The position numbers and the translations under genes were made by a program. A stretch of 64,000 nucleotides of DNA. Origin: Asterella californica (taxonomy: Eukaryota; Streptophyta; Marchantiopsida; Marchantiales; Aytoniaceae). Positions 1 to 12,677 of this stretch are shown piece by piece. The stretch lies in contig JAYKYS010000011.1 in the NCBI GenBank assembly GCA_036924285.1, positions 4,960,001 through 5,024,000 of the forward strand, read 5' to 3'. The notes under the pieces are model-generated. The model did no database searches, had not been told where the DNA came from, and worked only from the letters and a program-made list of their open reading frames with translations. How positions within the stretch are numbered: the stretch's first letter is position 1; each line of letters starts with the position of its first letter.

Positions 1-3000
1 CGCAGTCTTCCTACCCTCGAACGGAGTAAGTCTGCGGAGAGAAACTGGAAACTAAACACTTCAGGACCAGCAGCCATGGCCAACGTCCGACATCTGCAGG
101 CGATCGAAATCTGAATACTGTAACGAGAAGTGAAACATGACGGATCGACACCAAGAGGGTGGGAGACAGGCAGGAATCACATGCAAACGACTAGTAAATG
201 AGACGAGATGAGGAAGTTGTAGGAAGAGACGACGAGAGTGGGCCGAAAGGGCAGAGGAGAACAACGGAATGGACTGGGGAAGTCCGAAGACGATGAATCC
301 CGTAATAAAAGGTAAGGATGTGGTAGTTGAGGGAGCGGAGCCGCGCTGGCCTGGGCAGGAGCTATGGCTCTGGTTGAATCATGAAGCCAAGCGAGAGGCT
401 CATGGTGCCACGTAAAGAGATGACAGATCTCTTCTACCCAGAGAAGAAGAGATGTGGGAGGGAGGGAGCTGCCAAGGAAAGGAAGAGCTTCATACATAAA
501 CAGTTCAACTGTTCGCACGTGTATTTTAAATCACGCTCTTCAAGAAGGCGTGTATCTTCCCTCTCCTTCGCCTGGTTAGATTACAGATAGGGAGCCGGGA
601 AAGTGTTACCGGTGATTAACTGTAATTAGAGCTTTTAACTATTAACTCAACCCAAATGCCCCTATAAAATATGCCCGGTAACCAGGAGTACTACACTATC
701 CGAGTATGCTGTTAGCGAACAAAGAAATTTAACTTTTATACCCAAAGTACTTACGAGAACAGAATCGGTTAAGTAAAGACTTAAATCAAAGCTCTCCTAG
801 AGGTTTACTTATGTGATTCACTTCACAACTAACTATTGAGTATCCATTGAGAAAAACAGTATCTTTTCTTCAACCGAAATACACGAAAAGGGAATATTCC
901 TCTATCTATTATACCTAGCCTGGGATCTTGTTCCTTTGTATCCTATTGTAGGATACATTTTTACTCTCGGTCTATACAAGCTCAACTCTTTCTAGAGGGT
1001 GGCTTCCTAATAATGTAGAATACCTAGAGCTGGCAACGCAACGAAGATTAGAGAGTTCGAGAAGACATCGCATCCATCCCCACTTTACTCTTCCATTTCT
1101 CTCTCTTAGCCAGTGAGACTCTAGGTAAGACATCGACGACTCTTCCGCTACATTGTAAAATGCTTGAGTGTGTGTGATTGATTCACTCTCGCTCTCGCTC
1201 TCTCTCTCGAGACATCATTCTCACTTTCACTCTCTCACCACAATACTGTAGTACGTCCTTTGCTCGCTCGTCCCGTGAAGAAGGATTCTCACACACATTA
1301 TATGCTTTTGCCTGTGTTCTCTTTCATACAGTCTACCAACTTACGTAACTCAACTCACCTCACCTCAACACCGCCTTACGCGACTGGTTCGACATGCGCA
1401 GCCATCGCCTTCTCTTCTATTGCCGTCGACAATGCCGCTTTGTCTCAAACATATGCAGCAGTAGTTTCATCGATGGAAAGTCTGCTGTAGTGGCTGAGTC
1501 CTCCTCCTTCCTGGTCGAGGTAATGCGGGCGGATCCGGACTTGAAGCGGCTTAACATCGGGCATCTCGTCATGATCGAATATATAAGTTCTTCTTCTCTC
1601 TCTTTTAAGTCCCTTCGTACGATAACAAAGCAAAGGAAGCTGAGGATTCGAAGCGCTTGTACACACATATATAGCTGTACTTCCAAGCCATTCCGATCGA
1701 CGAGGGAAACCTTCTGGGTATGTTATAGGATGGTGTGGTGTGGTAGGTGCCGCTTCCCCGGCGATCGCCATGAGATGATGATCTACGGACGGACCGGACC
1801 ACGTCCATTCGTAGTTCTAGTCCTAACGCATTTTGAATTTTTGACGGCAGGAGGAGCCGAGCCCGGGGACCCTTCACCGGCTTCTATCCAGAAAGACAGA
1901 GTTACCCGTGTACAATACAACACAGTAACAACATACCGTACGCTCACGCGAAGACGAGCTCAAGCGTTGCCGTATGTAGTCGGCATTAAATATTCAAGTG
2001 GGAGCTTCTTTCGAAATCGATAATACGTCGGATCAGATCCATCGGTGCAGATATTCCCGATTCAAACATGTTCCAGTTTCTCAAAGGAGTTTTAACTCAG
2101 CCATCATATTGCTGTACGGCTTGTGTACTCTCGCGATCGTACAGTCTGCGGAATGCAGACTTCTACTTTAATACTAGTAGCCACGCAGTAGTTGATCAAT
2201 CAGTCAAGGAAAAAGGTAGAATATCCTCGAGCATTTCCCCATATCATCGAACAGCACAGATTGGACATTTAGAAACGTTATGGGCATGGAAAGCTTTGCT
2301 ATCAGCGGGATAGGATTAGCATCAACATGGAGCTGGATGCCAACGGCAACTGCGACCTGTCGTGCTATATATGATATATTATATTATTTATTCACTCATT
2401 TTTGCTACGGCTAGTCGCTTTTATATCTAGACGCAGCGGTTTATTCCTAATGAGAGTCGGTGGTCGTACATTAGATTTTGTTGGTATCCGGTTAAGTTTC
2501 GGTGAACGTATATTTATCAGTAGTTTTAGTCTTAATTCATTTGACGACTGCTTGCCATTTGGCATGCACCGTCCTTTGAACGGTGATGCACTTAGCCTTA
2601 GCCGGCGGGGCCTTGTCAAAAATGTGCGGGCCTGCTTGTACCTTTTACCCCTCCGGTACCTTCTGGGAAGTGGGAACGGGATAGTCTGGGACGACGACCG
2701 AATGAATGAATAGACTAGATATTCCTTTTCATGTTCATCATGCTAATTCGTGTTTACTAATCCCTTTCACTCACTCACTCAATTGGCCTGATTTGATATC
2801 CCGGCTTAAACTAATCTGTCGTTTGGAAACGACTGCAAGGTGGCGCAGGCACGGAATCCTGCTGCCAGCTGAACTGCGCGTACTTTTTGTCTTTCTTGTC
2901 AACTATGCGCTTCGCTTCGCAGGAATCACGTTCGGCCACTGAGCTGTGCGGACTGCGTACATCGATGGGAAAGTTGATGCCAACGGATGAGCTTAGCAAG

Positions 3001-4582
3001 GATCGGGACGGAGGGAATGCCGAATGTTGCTCGCTACAGTACGTACGCTCTTCTCAAGTACCGAGTCAAACCAAAACTCACAGTGCTCTCGCTGCCCCAA
3101 GGTCCCTGGGGAGGGGAAGTGAGGTTAAGGAATACAACCAGACCTGCTACCATGTTTTATACCGGCCAGACTAGACTTTAGTCGTCGTTCCAGATACGGG
3201 GGTGCAGGCGTGTCGCACTAAACATGGCAACTGGCTTTTCTATGAGAAAACGACAAGTCGGCCTTAATTCTGGCCGCATCTGTACAGTGTACCCACCACC
3301 AAGGTAGCGAGCTATTTCTCACTTCATTTGCAAGATGAGCAACAGAACAGTGAGCAGGGGCGGTAGCGATGCAGTTAAACCTCAAATGAAAGATTGGACC
3401 GTAGTTGAGCGCCTCCGTCCGTCCGTCGTTAATATATTCTGTTGAAAGCCCTAAAAGGTTGGGCTAAGCTTCGAGAGTTTGAAAGCATCGGGGCACGAGA
3501 CGTTCAACGCGGGGGGCGTAATGGTAACGTGTTCCCGCAGTTCCGGACGCAAACAGGATAAAAATATCAGTAGAAACGGTAGTTGCACCGAAAGCTGTCA
3601 GTCCAATCTGACATTCGACATTAATACTTACGGCTCGCAGAGAAGAAAAATCGTTCCGTAACGCCTGCGCTGAAGATAATGCGACGCTTTTACGGAGGCA
3701 ATTATTTCCAGTTCGACTATCAGAACTGGATCGTATATAGCCTCTTGTGGGGTCCGCAAAAGGTAGGCATCCTCAATAGCACTGAGCAGCGAAGTGTGTA
3801 AACGGAAGAAGTAACCGGTACGTATGGTAGAAGCCGATAAATTCTCAAGAATTAGTGAGACAAGCTCCATTACTAAATGAGCAATTTTCCTCAATGCCAA
3901 TTACAATGGTAGCAGAGAGAATTCCGTCAACCCTCTGCAAAATCGTTTCTATCTATCTATCCCGTCAAGACACCATCACATACAAATGATGGACGTCGAG
4001 GCGACTCGCCAAACCTCTAAAGAATCTGAGACATATAATCTTCTTCTACTAGCTTCTGCTTCTTGTATCTCCTTGCAAAATCTACTAGCACTTGCTTCTT
4101 CTACTTACTACTACCAAAAGTCAAAGACTGCTAAAACGTATCCAAATTACTTTCGGGGCAAACTCCTAGACGAACATGTCGCTGTTGATAGAAGGAGAGA
4201 AAGATGCATCACAAGAATCTTATTTCACAAAGACGGTGCCACAACATAAAGTCGTTATGTCGACAATGCCCTGAGTAGTGAATAGTTGCAGACTCAACAT
4301 CCTGTAGCCCAATGAGCCGTGCCATCCCATGGGATTCAATACAAGAAGTCCCGACCTATAGTATAATGGATCCAAAGGGATGGAACAAGCCCATGATATG
4401 AGCATATATTATAAGCCTACCAAGAAATGCCTACCTCGTTAGACTATCCCATCTCAAAGGATGCAACATCCACGCTAATACTGGAGAACTCTACTAGATT
4501 GTGGACCCTCCATCCAGAGAGATGGCACGTCATGCCAGTTTTAAGGTAAACCAACACAAGTGACAGATACCTCCCTGACCTC
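1..4582. other. Intergenic, no supportable gene
   Basis: Open frames here are short, overlap on both strands and lack recognisable motifs. A CT-rich simple tract lies near 1187-1211, and an AT-rich stretch near 2365-2395. The segment just below 4583 should hold the 3' UTR of the minus-strand DRB2-like gene, but I could not fix a polyadenylation site. Confidence 0.5.
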
Positions 4583-6404
4583 TCAGAGACTAAGCTGGCT
4601 AAGAACCTGGCGCGTAGCTGCTTCTCCTTCTGTGGAGTCGTTCTCCGAATCCTCTGGTTCAGGACGGCGGGGTGGAGGTGCAGCACTGACGGTCACCATC
4701 TGCCGAACTCGCACAGGTGGTGCCAACCCAGGCCCCGTCGGGAATCTTCGCCCGCTGGTCATTCCAGGGTGAGAGGATTGCATGTTCCACCATTGCTGAG
4801 AAGAACTAGACCACATCATGGAGTTGTAAGAGCTGTGAGCGAGGGAGGCACTCCGATCCTTATCGCCGTGATCGCTGGATTCAGCTTCGGGCTTCGGTTT
4901 AGGAGTATCACCCCGTAACCACTCCTCTTCATCTCTTTGATGTTCATCGAGAGGGAGCGAGACCTCGTGAGGATCTCTCCTCTTGGCAACACTCACTTGG
5001 CTCATATTAACACGTCCATGGACATTTACAATGCTGCTTGCGGCCCGGCTTGCAGCGAGAGCTTCTCGGGAAAGCCCAACCGGAGACTCACGAACTGGGG
5101 AAGATGTGGAAGAGTGCGTTCGTTGAGCAACCATAGAGCGATAGGGAGGACCTGATTTGAGCAAAACGCTGGTGTGAGGAGGATTATGCATGTAACGCTG
5201 TCCTTGTAGTGAATCCTGCTGGGGCATATCCACAGGTATCCACGGGCCAGAATGGTATTGACCAACTGCTGGGCCAGTTCCCGCCTGTCCTGTTCTGTCC
5301 CGGACATTTACGCGTACTCTTACTGACTGAGCGGGGACCTGAGATGAAGTCGCCTGCGAAAGCACGCTCGATTGCATGGGTTTCTCTTCCTTCCCATAGA
5401 CGGCTAGCGCCCGCGCAATGGTGTTCTGCTCCTGTTCCTCTGTCACTTCGGTCTCAGGTACAGGCGACGTCGACATATATTGCACAGCAACTGACCCAAA
5501 CAAGAACAACCCAAGAGTGTCAGAACCTTCACAAATTACCAGTTGCAAGTTAAACCAGTCGGAATTTGAAATGCTCAAGTCACGAAGATGTACAGGATAC
5601 TGAGGCCAAGAAAACTTCAGAGCTGAAGCAGTGAAATGAAGACGTGCTGTCAAACTCAATACTGTAGAGTTGAAAGATCTAGCTTCTCCCATTAGCATGC
5701 TTAATGTCCTGCAAACTTGAATGATGGTTTCCTAGTCGGCATAACAAACCAATGAATACCGGTCCGGAAGCGACTAATACATGCGCAAGGAGCGCAAAGA
5801 CACATGAGACCAAACACGATGCGCCTTCTAACTTACATTGCTTAAGAGCGGACCATGCAGCCATGGCAGCGTTCTTTTCAGCCTGCTTCTTCGTTTTGGC
5901 AGCTTCCCCATCAAACTTCATTCCCGCGAGTTCAACCTGGCATGTGAAAACTGGTAGATGGCCTGGGCCTGATCGAGTGGTTGTGTACACCGGCAGGGAA
6001 ACGCCTGCTCGTTGTGCAGTCTCCTGAAGCAAGTTCTTGCAAACCCCCGTTTCGTCCTACACGAGAATCATACTATCAGTAAATTCGACAAGACACAAAT
6101 AAAGGAAATATATATGTTTTAAGTGCGGAGACATCAAATTCTCATGATAAGCGCTTACCAAAATTCTAGCCGCCAGCGACTGGGAGGGACCCCTTCTTGA
6201 GAGAGTGTTGAGCGCCACTTCGGCAGCTGCGTGCTCCGCCTGCCGAAGAGTGCTGCAGTAATTAGGGCTCTCGAATATCTCCCCATTGAAGTTCACGGTG
6301 GCTTTAAACCGGGGGGCATGGTCGGGTCCCTCCCTAATGCATGCATAGGCGGGTAGATTGAAGCAGCTCCTCTGAGCAAGCTCTTGAAGCTGGTTCTTGT
6401 ACAT
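4583..6404 (-). CDS. DRB2-like double-stranded-RNA-binding protein (three coding exons)
   Basis: Spliced model on the minus strand: exon 6404-6159, intron 6158-6057, exon 6056-5837, intron 5836-5491, exon 5490-4583. It gives 457 residues, close to Arabidopsis DRB2 (434). All introns are GT-AG (donors GTAAGC and GTAAGT, acceptors GTAG and TCAG), and the frame is kept. Residues 1-70 form dsRBD1, starting MYKNQLQELAQRSC and holding FNGEIFESPNYCSTLRQAEH. Residues 83-155 form dsRBD2, with the lysine-rich helix KTKKQAEKNAAMAAW. The rest is a Ser/Pro/Gln-rich tail that includes EQNTIARALAVY, as in plant DRB2/3/5. The family binds dsRNA and tunes small-RNA processing by Dicer-like enzymes in the nucleus and cytoplasm. 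The start follows family homology; an acceptor (CTGCAG) lies 2 nt upstream of the ATG, so a leader intron precedes it. dsRBD2 begins VCKNLL where relatives usually have VYKNLL. Exon 3's start is the least certain boundary. Confidence 0.88.
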
Positions 6405-8120
6405 ACCTGCAGACAAACAACACCGGGTCGAGTTGGTTACAAAGAAAAGGAATAGCGGGACGCCTAGTAACGTAGGAATGGAAGTACGGTTCCTTTCAGA
6501 TGAAGCAGACTTGTTCAAGCGCATTACACAGTTGTAACGGAGGTAGTACGGCTGGACTCCAACCCTCGTCTGTGACAAGACTAGTTCGGACGCGGGAACC
6601 CATTCCTGATTCCTGGCACTCAGACTCTCAACCACAGTAAGCGCTAAACAGAAGCCAGACAACCCATGATGAGATATGAACCTGTGAGTCGTCACCAACT
6701 CATACTTCTTATCCCACAGAAAGCCACCCTCCACCAGTGTAAGGCGCAGATATTAATAATATGTCTAAGACCAAATCAAATCTGGATGAACGCCGATATA
6801 CTCTAGCAGACGAATCATCCAGATGACATGAGCAGGCAAGACGCGCAGATAGAGCGCTACGAGCAGATATCCGTCTACTTCCAAACCGACCACCACCCAG
6901 AAAAGAAAGGGCAGTTCCACGGATTTGGACCTTCAATTGACAACAACAGCCCAGCTGTGGCAAGGGTAGTCAGGCTCCGCAGCGAGTCCCCGACATCCTG
7001 AGGCGAGAGCCTTCGAACCCACTGCCGACGACGATCTCTACCAAGCTAAACTTCAAGACTGGCCCAAATACAGATTCGAGCGACCCCTTGACAAACCATC
7101 GACGGAAGTTAACACCAATCACCAGACTCCCGAATGCAAACCTTTTAGGCCCCCGCCACCACCAACATCACCCTCCATGGCCTGCTCGGTCAGCCCCTAT
7201 CTCAACGTTGTCTCACCTCTGGTAAAGTCCGACTGCACCTTCGTAAGGTGCGCGGTTCACCACATGAGTCGCTCTCACCCTGTCTCCGCCACCATGAACT
7301 GCTCTTTCCCTTCTCAATCGCTACCCCACTTTCTGTTTCGTCTCCTTTCTTTTGAACCTTCCCTGTGTCCCCGCTGCTATTACTCCCTATCCGCCAAATC
7401 GGCACCGCGTGTCCCCTTCCTGCTCGCTCCTTTTGGTTGCTTCGCGCGGACCTCTGTAGCTGCAACAATAGAGCTACCCGAGCAAATGAGAGAGTAAGGA
7501 GAGTGCCCTTCTAGGCCACAGATTGGATGGCCACTCCACCGCCACTGCTTCACTAACAGCTTCCGGTCGATAACGGGCGACGATCTGAAACTGGGAATGG
7601 CTCGCAGGCCTTCGAGGTGTAGTGGCAGGGCTGCCTCGATGATGATACAAGAGTCACAACACACGATATTCACTTTGTTAGTGGCACAAACAGGCGGTGT
7701 TCTTCGTCCGTCGGACGAGAAGAAGAGATATCGATCTCTCTAGAATAAAATGTGTGGGACTGGAAGAAGTCCGGGAGGAAGGAGGTGAGGAGAGAAGAGA
7801 GGGGGGGGAGAGAGAAAGCGCGAGAGAGGAGCAGAAGGAGACGACGGAGGAATCCCCGAGAGAAAAGATGGGGAAGTGACGGAGAGGGTGGAGACGGAGG
7901 AGGGGAGGGGAGGGAGGGGAGGAGCCAGGCAGCAGCGGAGCAGCCGCGGATCCTTAGAGAACGGGGGACAGAGACACACACACTCACTCGGAGATAGAGA
8001 GAAAAGAGAAGAAGAGCGGTGTAGTGCGAAAAGGACAGAATACAACACAAGCATTGCAAAAGAGCGCATCGAAGGGAGAGCAGCGCCCCACGCGTGCGGG
8101 GCTCGGGCGGCCGCACCCTG
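6405..8120 (-). promoter_or_regulatory. Leader intron, CT-rich 5' leader and GC-rich promoter area of the DRB2-like gene
   Basis: An acceptor site immediately precedes the start codon, so transcription begins further up. Between about 7745 and 8010 the plus strand is almost pure purine, which makes the transcript strand CT-rich, as is common in plant 5' leaders. A GC-rich, CpG-rich patch follows at about 8080-8160. I infer that the transcription start lies in or near 8000-8200; the leader donor site is not resolved. Open frames in this stretch are low-complexity artefacts of the CT tract. Confidence 0.4.
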
Positions 8121-8960
8121 ACGCTCGCACGCGCGCTTCCCTCTTGGGCGCTAGCTACTGCGCGGTTTACCGCACGGAACCTTTCATTCTACCCTCTCTC
8201 TCACGCTTTCGACATCCATGGCAACCTCCAAATGAGATGTCGACATGTGGATCTCACCTGACTGACGTTCCCTCCTCTCCTCTCCTCACCACCTCCTCTT
8301 TCTCTCTTCTCGGTACAAGAACTTAACTCTCCTCGACCCATAAAAACCGACCCAGCCACATTATAACGCATGCCTATAAGGGCACCATGGCTTTAGCTTA
8401 ACGCCATTTACAGGCTGGTGGAACGGATGTACATGTATGGAGCAATGTGATAATGTATATTATTTATTGCTGGGTGGGAATCCGAGATATCTCCGATGGT
8501 CGGCCGTTGTTAGACATTTATGTCACTCACTCTCTCTGGAATTTACATCGAAAGTTTAACTCGATTTATTAGTCCGCTTCTCCTACCCCCTCGAACCGAA
8601 ACCCGACCCGACCTGACCTGACCCGACCCACGGTTACCCACCCTTCCCTTTCTCCGGACAATTGCGTCGTCTTCGTCGTCGTCTGGAAGACTGCATCATG
8701 ACCGGTTCCGTCTGGTCATCTCACAGATCCTTATCATTATCAAGACTGGAGGGAGAATTCCATTGGTCATGACTAAGCCTCCATTTGCAGCTTATTTGAT
8801 TGAGTTCGAACGGCTCGTTCTGTAGATTCCGGTTGAACTCAGAACTTAACCGGACCTTTCCATTGGCCCGGTCGCCAAAGCAAGTTGCTTTGGCTTCAAA
8901 TACACCGCTACAAATTCCTCTAGCTTCTTCGTGCCTTATTTAGACTTATGTAGACTTCCT
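8121..8960. other. Intergenic, upstream of the DRB2-like gene
   Basis: No gene seen. A short degenerate repeat of ACCCG/ACCTG units occurs at about 8596-8631. CT-rich stretches occur near 8270-8320. Confidence 0.5.
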
Positions 8961-9061
8961 TGCATTATCACTGCTTCCAAGTTCGGAAGCAGTGATAATG
9001 CAGGGAGCTTTAATTTATCACGTAACCCTTCCGGTGGGAGGGGTTAGGTGATAAATTAAAG
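8961..9061. repeat. Two adjacent hairpins
   Basis: The first hairpin has perfect 18-bp arms (8961-8978 and 8985-9002) around a 6-nt loop. Five bases later a second has 25-bp arms (9008-9032 and 9037-9061) with two mismatches and a 4-nt loop. The two share no arm sequence. Origin and function are unknown; MITE remnant, small-RNA precursor or organelle-derived DNA are possibilities. Confidence 0.8.
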
Positions 9062-9559
9062 TTTACAAAAGATCTATTTGTTTATAGGACAGGACGGAGG
9101 ACTTATTGCTCTTGAAGCGCGTTTTCACGCACAATACTTACGGGTTATCTCCGGAATTCACGGCATGGCATAGATAAATTTAGATTATATTAATTTTTTA
9201 AGAAAATTCTTTTTTATATTATTTAATTAACATATTTTATATAGACGTGAACATCGAAGAAGTCGCTCAGTTCAAAAATTAAAATGCCCTAACGCTTTAA
9301 TAAGTCTTGACACCATCCCTACGCACTGCCATCTTTTTACGGAAAAATCCATCAACCCCTTCCTACGTGCAGCCCACCAACCGAGAACCAGCCGTACTCG
9401 CCGCTTGGCGTTTTCCCGTCCCCGGCCGGAAGTACGCTTTGTATGCATATTTACTTATAGTACTTACTACGGCAGTTCTTCGATTAATTGCAGGAAGAAA
9501 CAAATTAGTCGAATATTTATGATTGTCTGTTCAACGGGCTTCAGGCTTGTTGGACACTA
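9062..9559. other. Intergenic, AT-rich
   Basis: No gene seen. A strongly AT-rich tract runs from about 9178 to 9245. Confidence 0.5.
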
Positions 9560-10231
9560 GCGGGTGTCAAAGTTCCGAGAAAATATTTTTCAATGAGAGA
9601 TAAAACTCCGTAACTTCGATAAAGATAACATTGTGTAGAACTGAAGAATTCCTGTATCGCCCTCCTGAACGAACATTGTGCTTTCTTCATTATTATTATT
9701 TTATTTCTGATAATAATTACTCAGAGCCGTCTCTTCTATACTGAAAAAAATAACAGACGAAAAAAGTAAAAATCCTGCAGCATTTTTTGCAGGTATCTCT
9801 GGAGATGCCCGCAAGAAACCGCCACGAGCGTCTGGTCGAAGTCGGAACTCTTTCCCGCAGGTCTCGAATCTTCCAGCAAAGTTTAGAAGAAAGATTCTTC
9901 AACGTTGAGAGGTAACTGGACGTAACTGGACCGGTAAGTTTGTATATAACCGCGGCTCCTTCTAGATCGCGCCTGAGATTGAACATCAAGATTTTATCAT
10001 GAATTATTTTTCCGTTTCTATACTCAAGATAAGTACTCAGAGTAGCAAAAAATCCATTACAAAAAGAATCAGAAGAAACCAGTGAATAACCGTTAAGAAA
10101 ACGTCCGCGGCATTTTCCTGCAGGTATTTCCCTGAGGTACGCGCAGGAAACACTGGCCGCAGTGTTGCCGAATCCGTAACTCACGCCCGCGGCTCCCGAA
10201 TATTTCCGAGATTTTTAACTTTGACACCCCC
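9560..10231. mobile_element. 672-bp TIR element flanked by TA
   Basis: The left end (GCGGGTGTCAAAGTT, 9560-9574) is the near-perfect inverse of the right end (10217-10231). Both are flanked by TA (9558-9559 and 10232-10233), which fits a Tc1/mariner-type target duplication. Similarity continues inward: both ends have a CGAGA/TCTCG block followed by a block resembling GAAATATT. A direct repeat of about 45 bp (starting GCAGCATTTT near 9777 and GCGGCATTTT near 10107) lies inside. A 155-codon minus-strand frame (9717-10184) shows no transposase motif, so I call the element non-autonomous. Confidence 0.65.
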
Positions 10232-12545
10232 TAATGTTTCACTGATGAGTCACGCTTCTCGCATACCGTAACACAAGCTTTCATAGTTCAGTTAATTATC
10301 ACCTGATACTATCTACTTCAAGTCCTGCTGTGACTTTGTTGACCCAGACCCTTTTAATTTTACCTCTACTTGTTCATTTTCCTACCTACGAAACCAGAAC
10401 TAGTACAACGAAATGACTGAAGGAAAGGTTCAACTTATTATGTAGGAATAAATGTATACTGAACGTGACTAATTTAACCAGAAATTGACTCTCTCACATC
10501 CTTGAAACGACAATACAGCTCCCTCGCATCTCCAGTGATAAAAATGTCTTCTTCACATCTGTGATCTACTGTTGCTTGTAAATCTATCGGTCTGATACCG
10601 GTTCTCGATGAAGTTCTCATCGTGAAAAGACAATGGTGATATATTGACTGCAGTCATACTAGTAGACTATAATTTCTTGTTTTAATACAAAGCAGACGTT
10701 CAGTTCCAGAGTCGTGTATAGCAACCAGACAAATTCAAAACTAATCCTGCGCTCAATCTCTCATATGTTTCACGCTTTGTAGTGCTACATCTTGTGTGGC
10801 TCGTACACTATGCATGCTTTTGCCACTCATTGTGTACAAATCTGCAGTCAGAGACAACTGTGTTCTTATATGCCGGCTATTCTCTCATTCACAGACACTT
10901 GACAAAGACAGTGCCATTTTGGACAAGACCTCGATGGGAAAGATGTGAGGAAGATATTTTCGTCACTGGAAGCTATATCTTCGTTTCAAGGATGCGAAGG
11001 AGTCAGTCTGCTATTTAACATCATTAATCAATGGAAGAGGTTTCAAACGCATATAGTGTACTCTCGATATAACAACATTATTTATAAAGATATATGTATT
11101 GTAACTGCATCTTTCAGTGAACAGAATTTATCGAACGGTGTTAGTGTGCTGTATATGACGTCATTTATGCATTATAAGGACATTTAAGAGTACGGATTAT
11201 TATCGTTACATAATACAAAAAGTTTTAGATTACTTAGACAGAAATACTCAAAGTTTCAAAAGAACTAATCCATAAGCTTCAGAACTGTGGGGGATTTTCT
11301 AAGCCATTCATTTCTCTGCAACTTAGTCATTTGGTGCAGAGACAAAGAAGATGACTACGTGCTAATTCTATTAGTTGTAGGTCTAATTATTGTTAACATA
11401 ATAATAAGTTTCATGGATTATAAATAGATCGATATTTCTGTTCGATATTAAATTTCTGAAACCATAATCTCTTCAGTCTACTTTGTGAGAGTATATTTCA
11501 GCAGAAAGTAAACGAATAATAATTTAGGTTTATCCAAACTTTAATTCTCAACAATCATAGTAAACCTGTTTCTGTTTTATTACTTGAAATTAAAACAACA
11601 AAGACCTAGAGTTCTCAAACGGTATTTATGAACTCATTAAAATCTTTGAATTCAAGACTTTTAACTATTTTTTGAACATATAAAAACTATAAAATTATAT
11701 GTCATTATATGTAGATAAGCACAACTCGGTATAATGACCATTATCCTTGTGAGCAAGAGTGTCGTTATACAGTGATTGCTAGATAGCCAGCACCCTCCAT
11801 CAAGTCGCGACTTTGGAGAGTGTGGCTTCGGAGCACCTCGATTACCAGTAGAGCTCGCGACTTTGAAGATTGTGGGTTTATGCGGTCCAAGAAAGCTTTC
11901 TATACATTGAACTTCGCATAAACAAATATATATATATATATACCATAATAATAAATATGAACTCTCCTGTACAACTCTGCGATAAGAAGTGACCTCTGAC
12001 TTCATCCTTGTAGACATCAAGAGAGACAAAGTAGAACATCACAGTTCTAATAGCAGTCGAAAGAAATGAGTTTCACTATCACCCTCCCTGGTAAACAGGA
12101 ATATCTTTAAGAGCACCCATCAGGCAAATAAAAGCAAAACTCGAGTAAGCAAGCATGGGTTTGAAGAAAGTCACACTTCTACCTATCCTTTTTTGCTTTT
12201 TGTTATTGCTCTTTTTAATGTAAACACCTAACGGATTGGTCGAAAGCTTTATATCCGAATTTTCTCAAGAGAGTCCTTTCCCCTCACATTCGTGACTCCT
12301 ACCTTATACAAACCAGAAACTAATTACTACCCTCAAATTTAAATCCGACCTTTTCCTTGAACACTAACCTATGCTTCCACCTCACTCCCTCTCCCTTTAA
12401 CCAGCAGCGCTCTACTCACCTTGCCATTAGCCTCGTGTGTACATTCCTTAGAAGGCGATATACATACTCGTGTGAAACACTGGAGAAAGTTTTGTCAAGC
12501 AACGTAATTTCCCGAGTAGGAGAAGTAACGGGAAAATGATATAAA
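10232..12545. other. Intergenic, no gene seen
   Basis: AT-rich sequence with no coding-like frames. A short TA dinucleotide run is at about 11928-11942. Confidence 0.55.
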
Positions 12546-12677
12546 GGGGTGTCAAAGTTAGAAATCTTTCTGAAATATTCTACACCCGCGGTAACGAATT
12601 ACAACTTCGGTCAAACCTTGGTAGGTTTTTTCTCTCTTCACCGTTGAAAAATATTTACCTCTCAACTTTGACACCCG
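12546..12677. mobile_element. 132-bp MITE related to the 9560-10231 element
   Basis: The ends are inverted copies of GGGTGTCAAAGTT (12546-12559; 12664-12677), the same terminal sequence as the larger element 2.3 kb away. The interior shares the GAAATATT block. It has no coding capacity. The target duplication is not clear. Confidence 0.6.

Noticed and set aside
1394..2023. 209-codon plus-strand open frame
   Set aside because: Overlapped by several frames on the other strand, no domain or protein-like pattern, no splice or conservation evidence.
6405..6734. Upstream extension of the DRB2-like reading frame
   Set aside because: The frame is open through the leader intron, but the conserved family start MYKNQLQELAQ and the acceptor site beside it favour the ATG at 6404.
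7670..8116. Long frames over the purine/CT-rich tract upstream of the DRB2-like gene
   Set aside because: Low-complexity composition keeps all frames open; better explained as a CT-rich leader.
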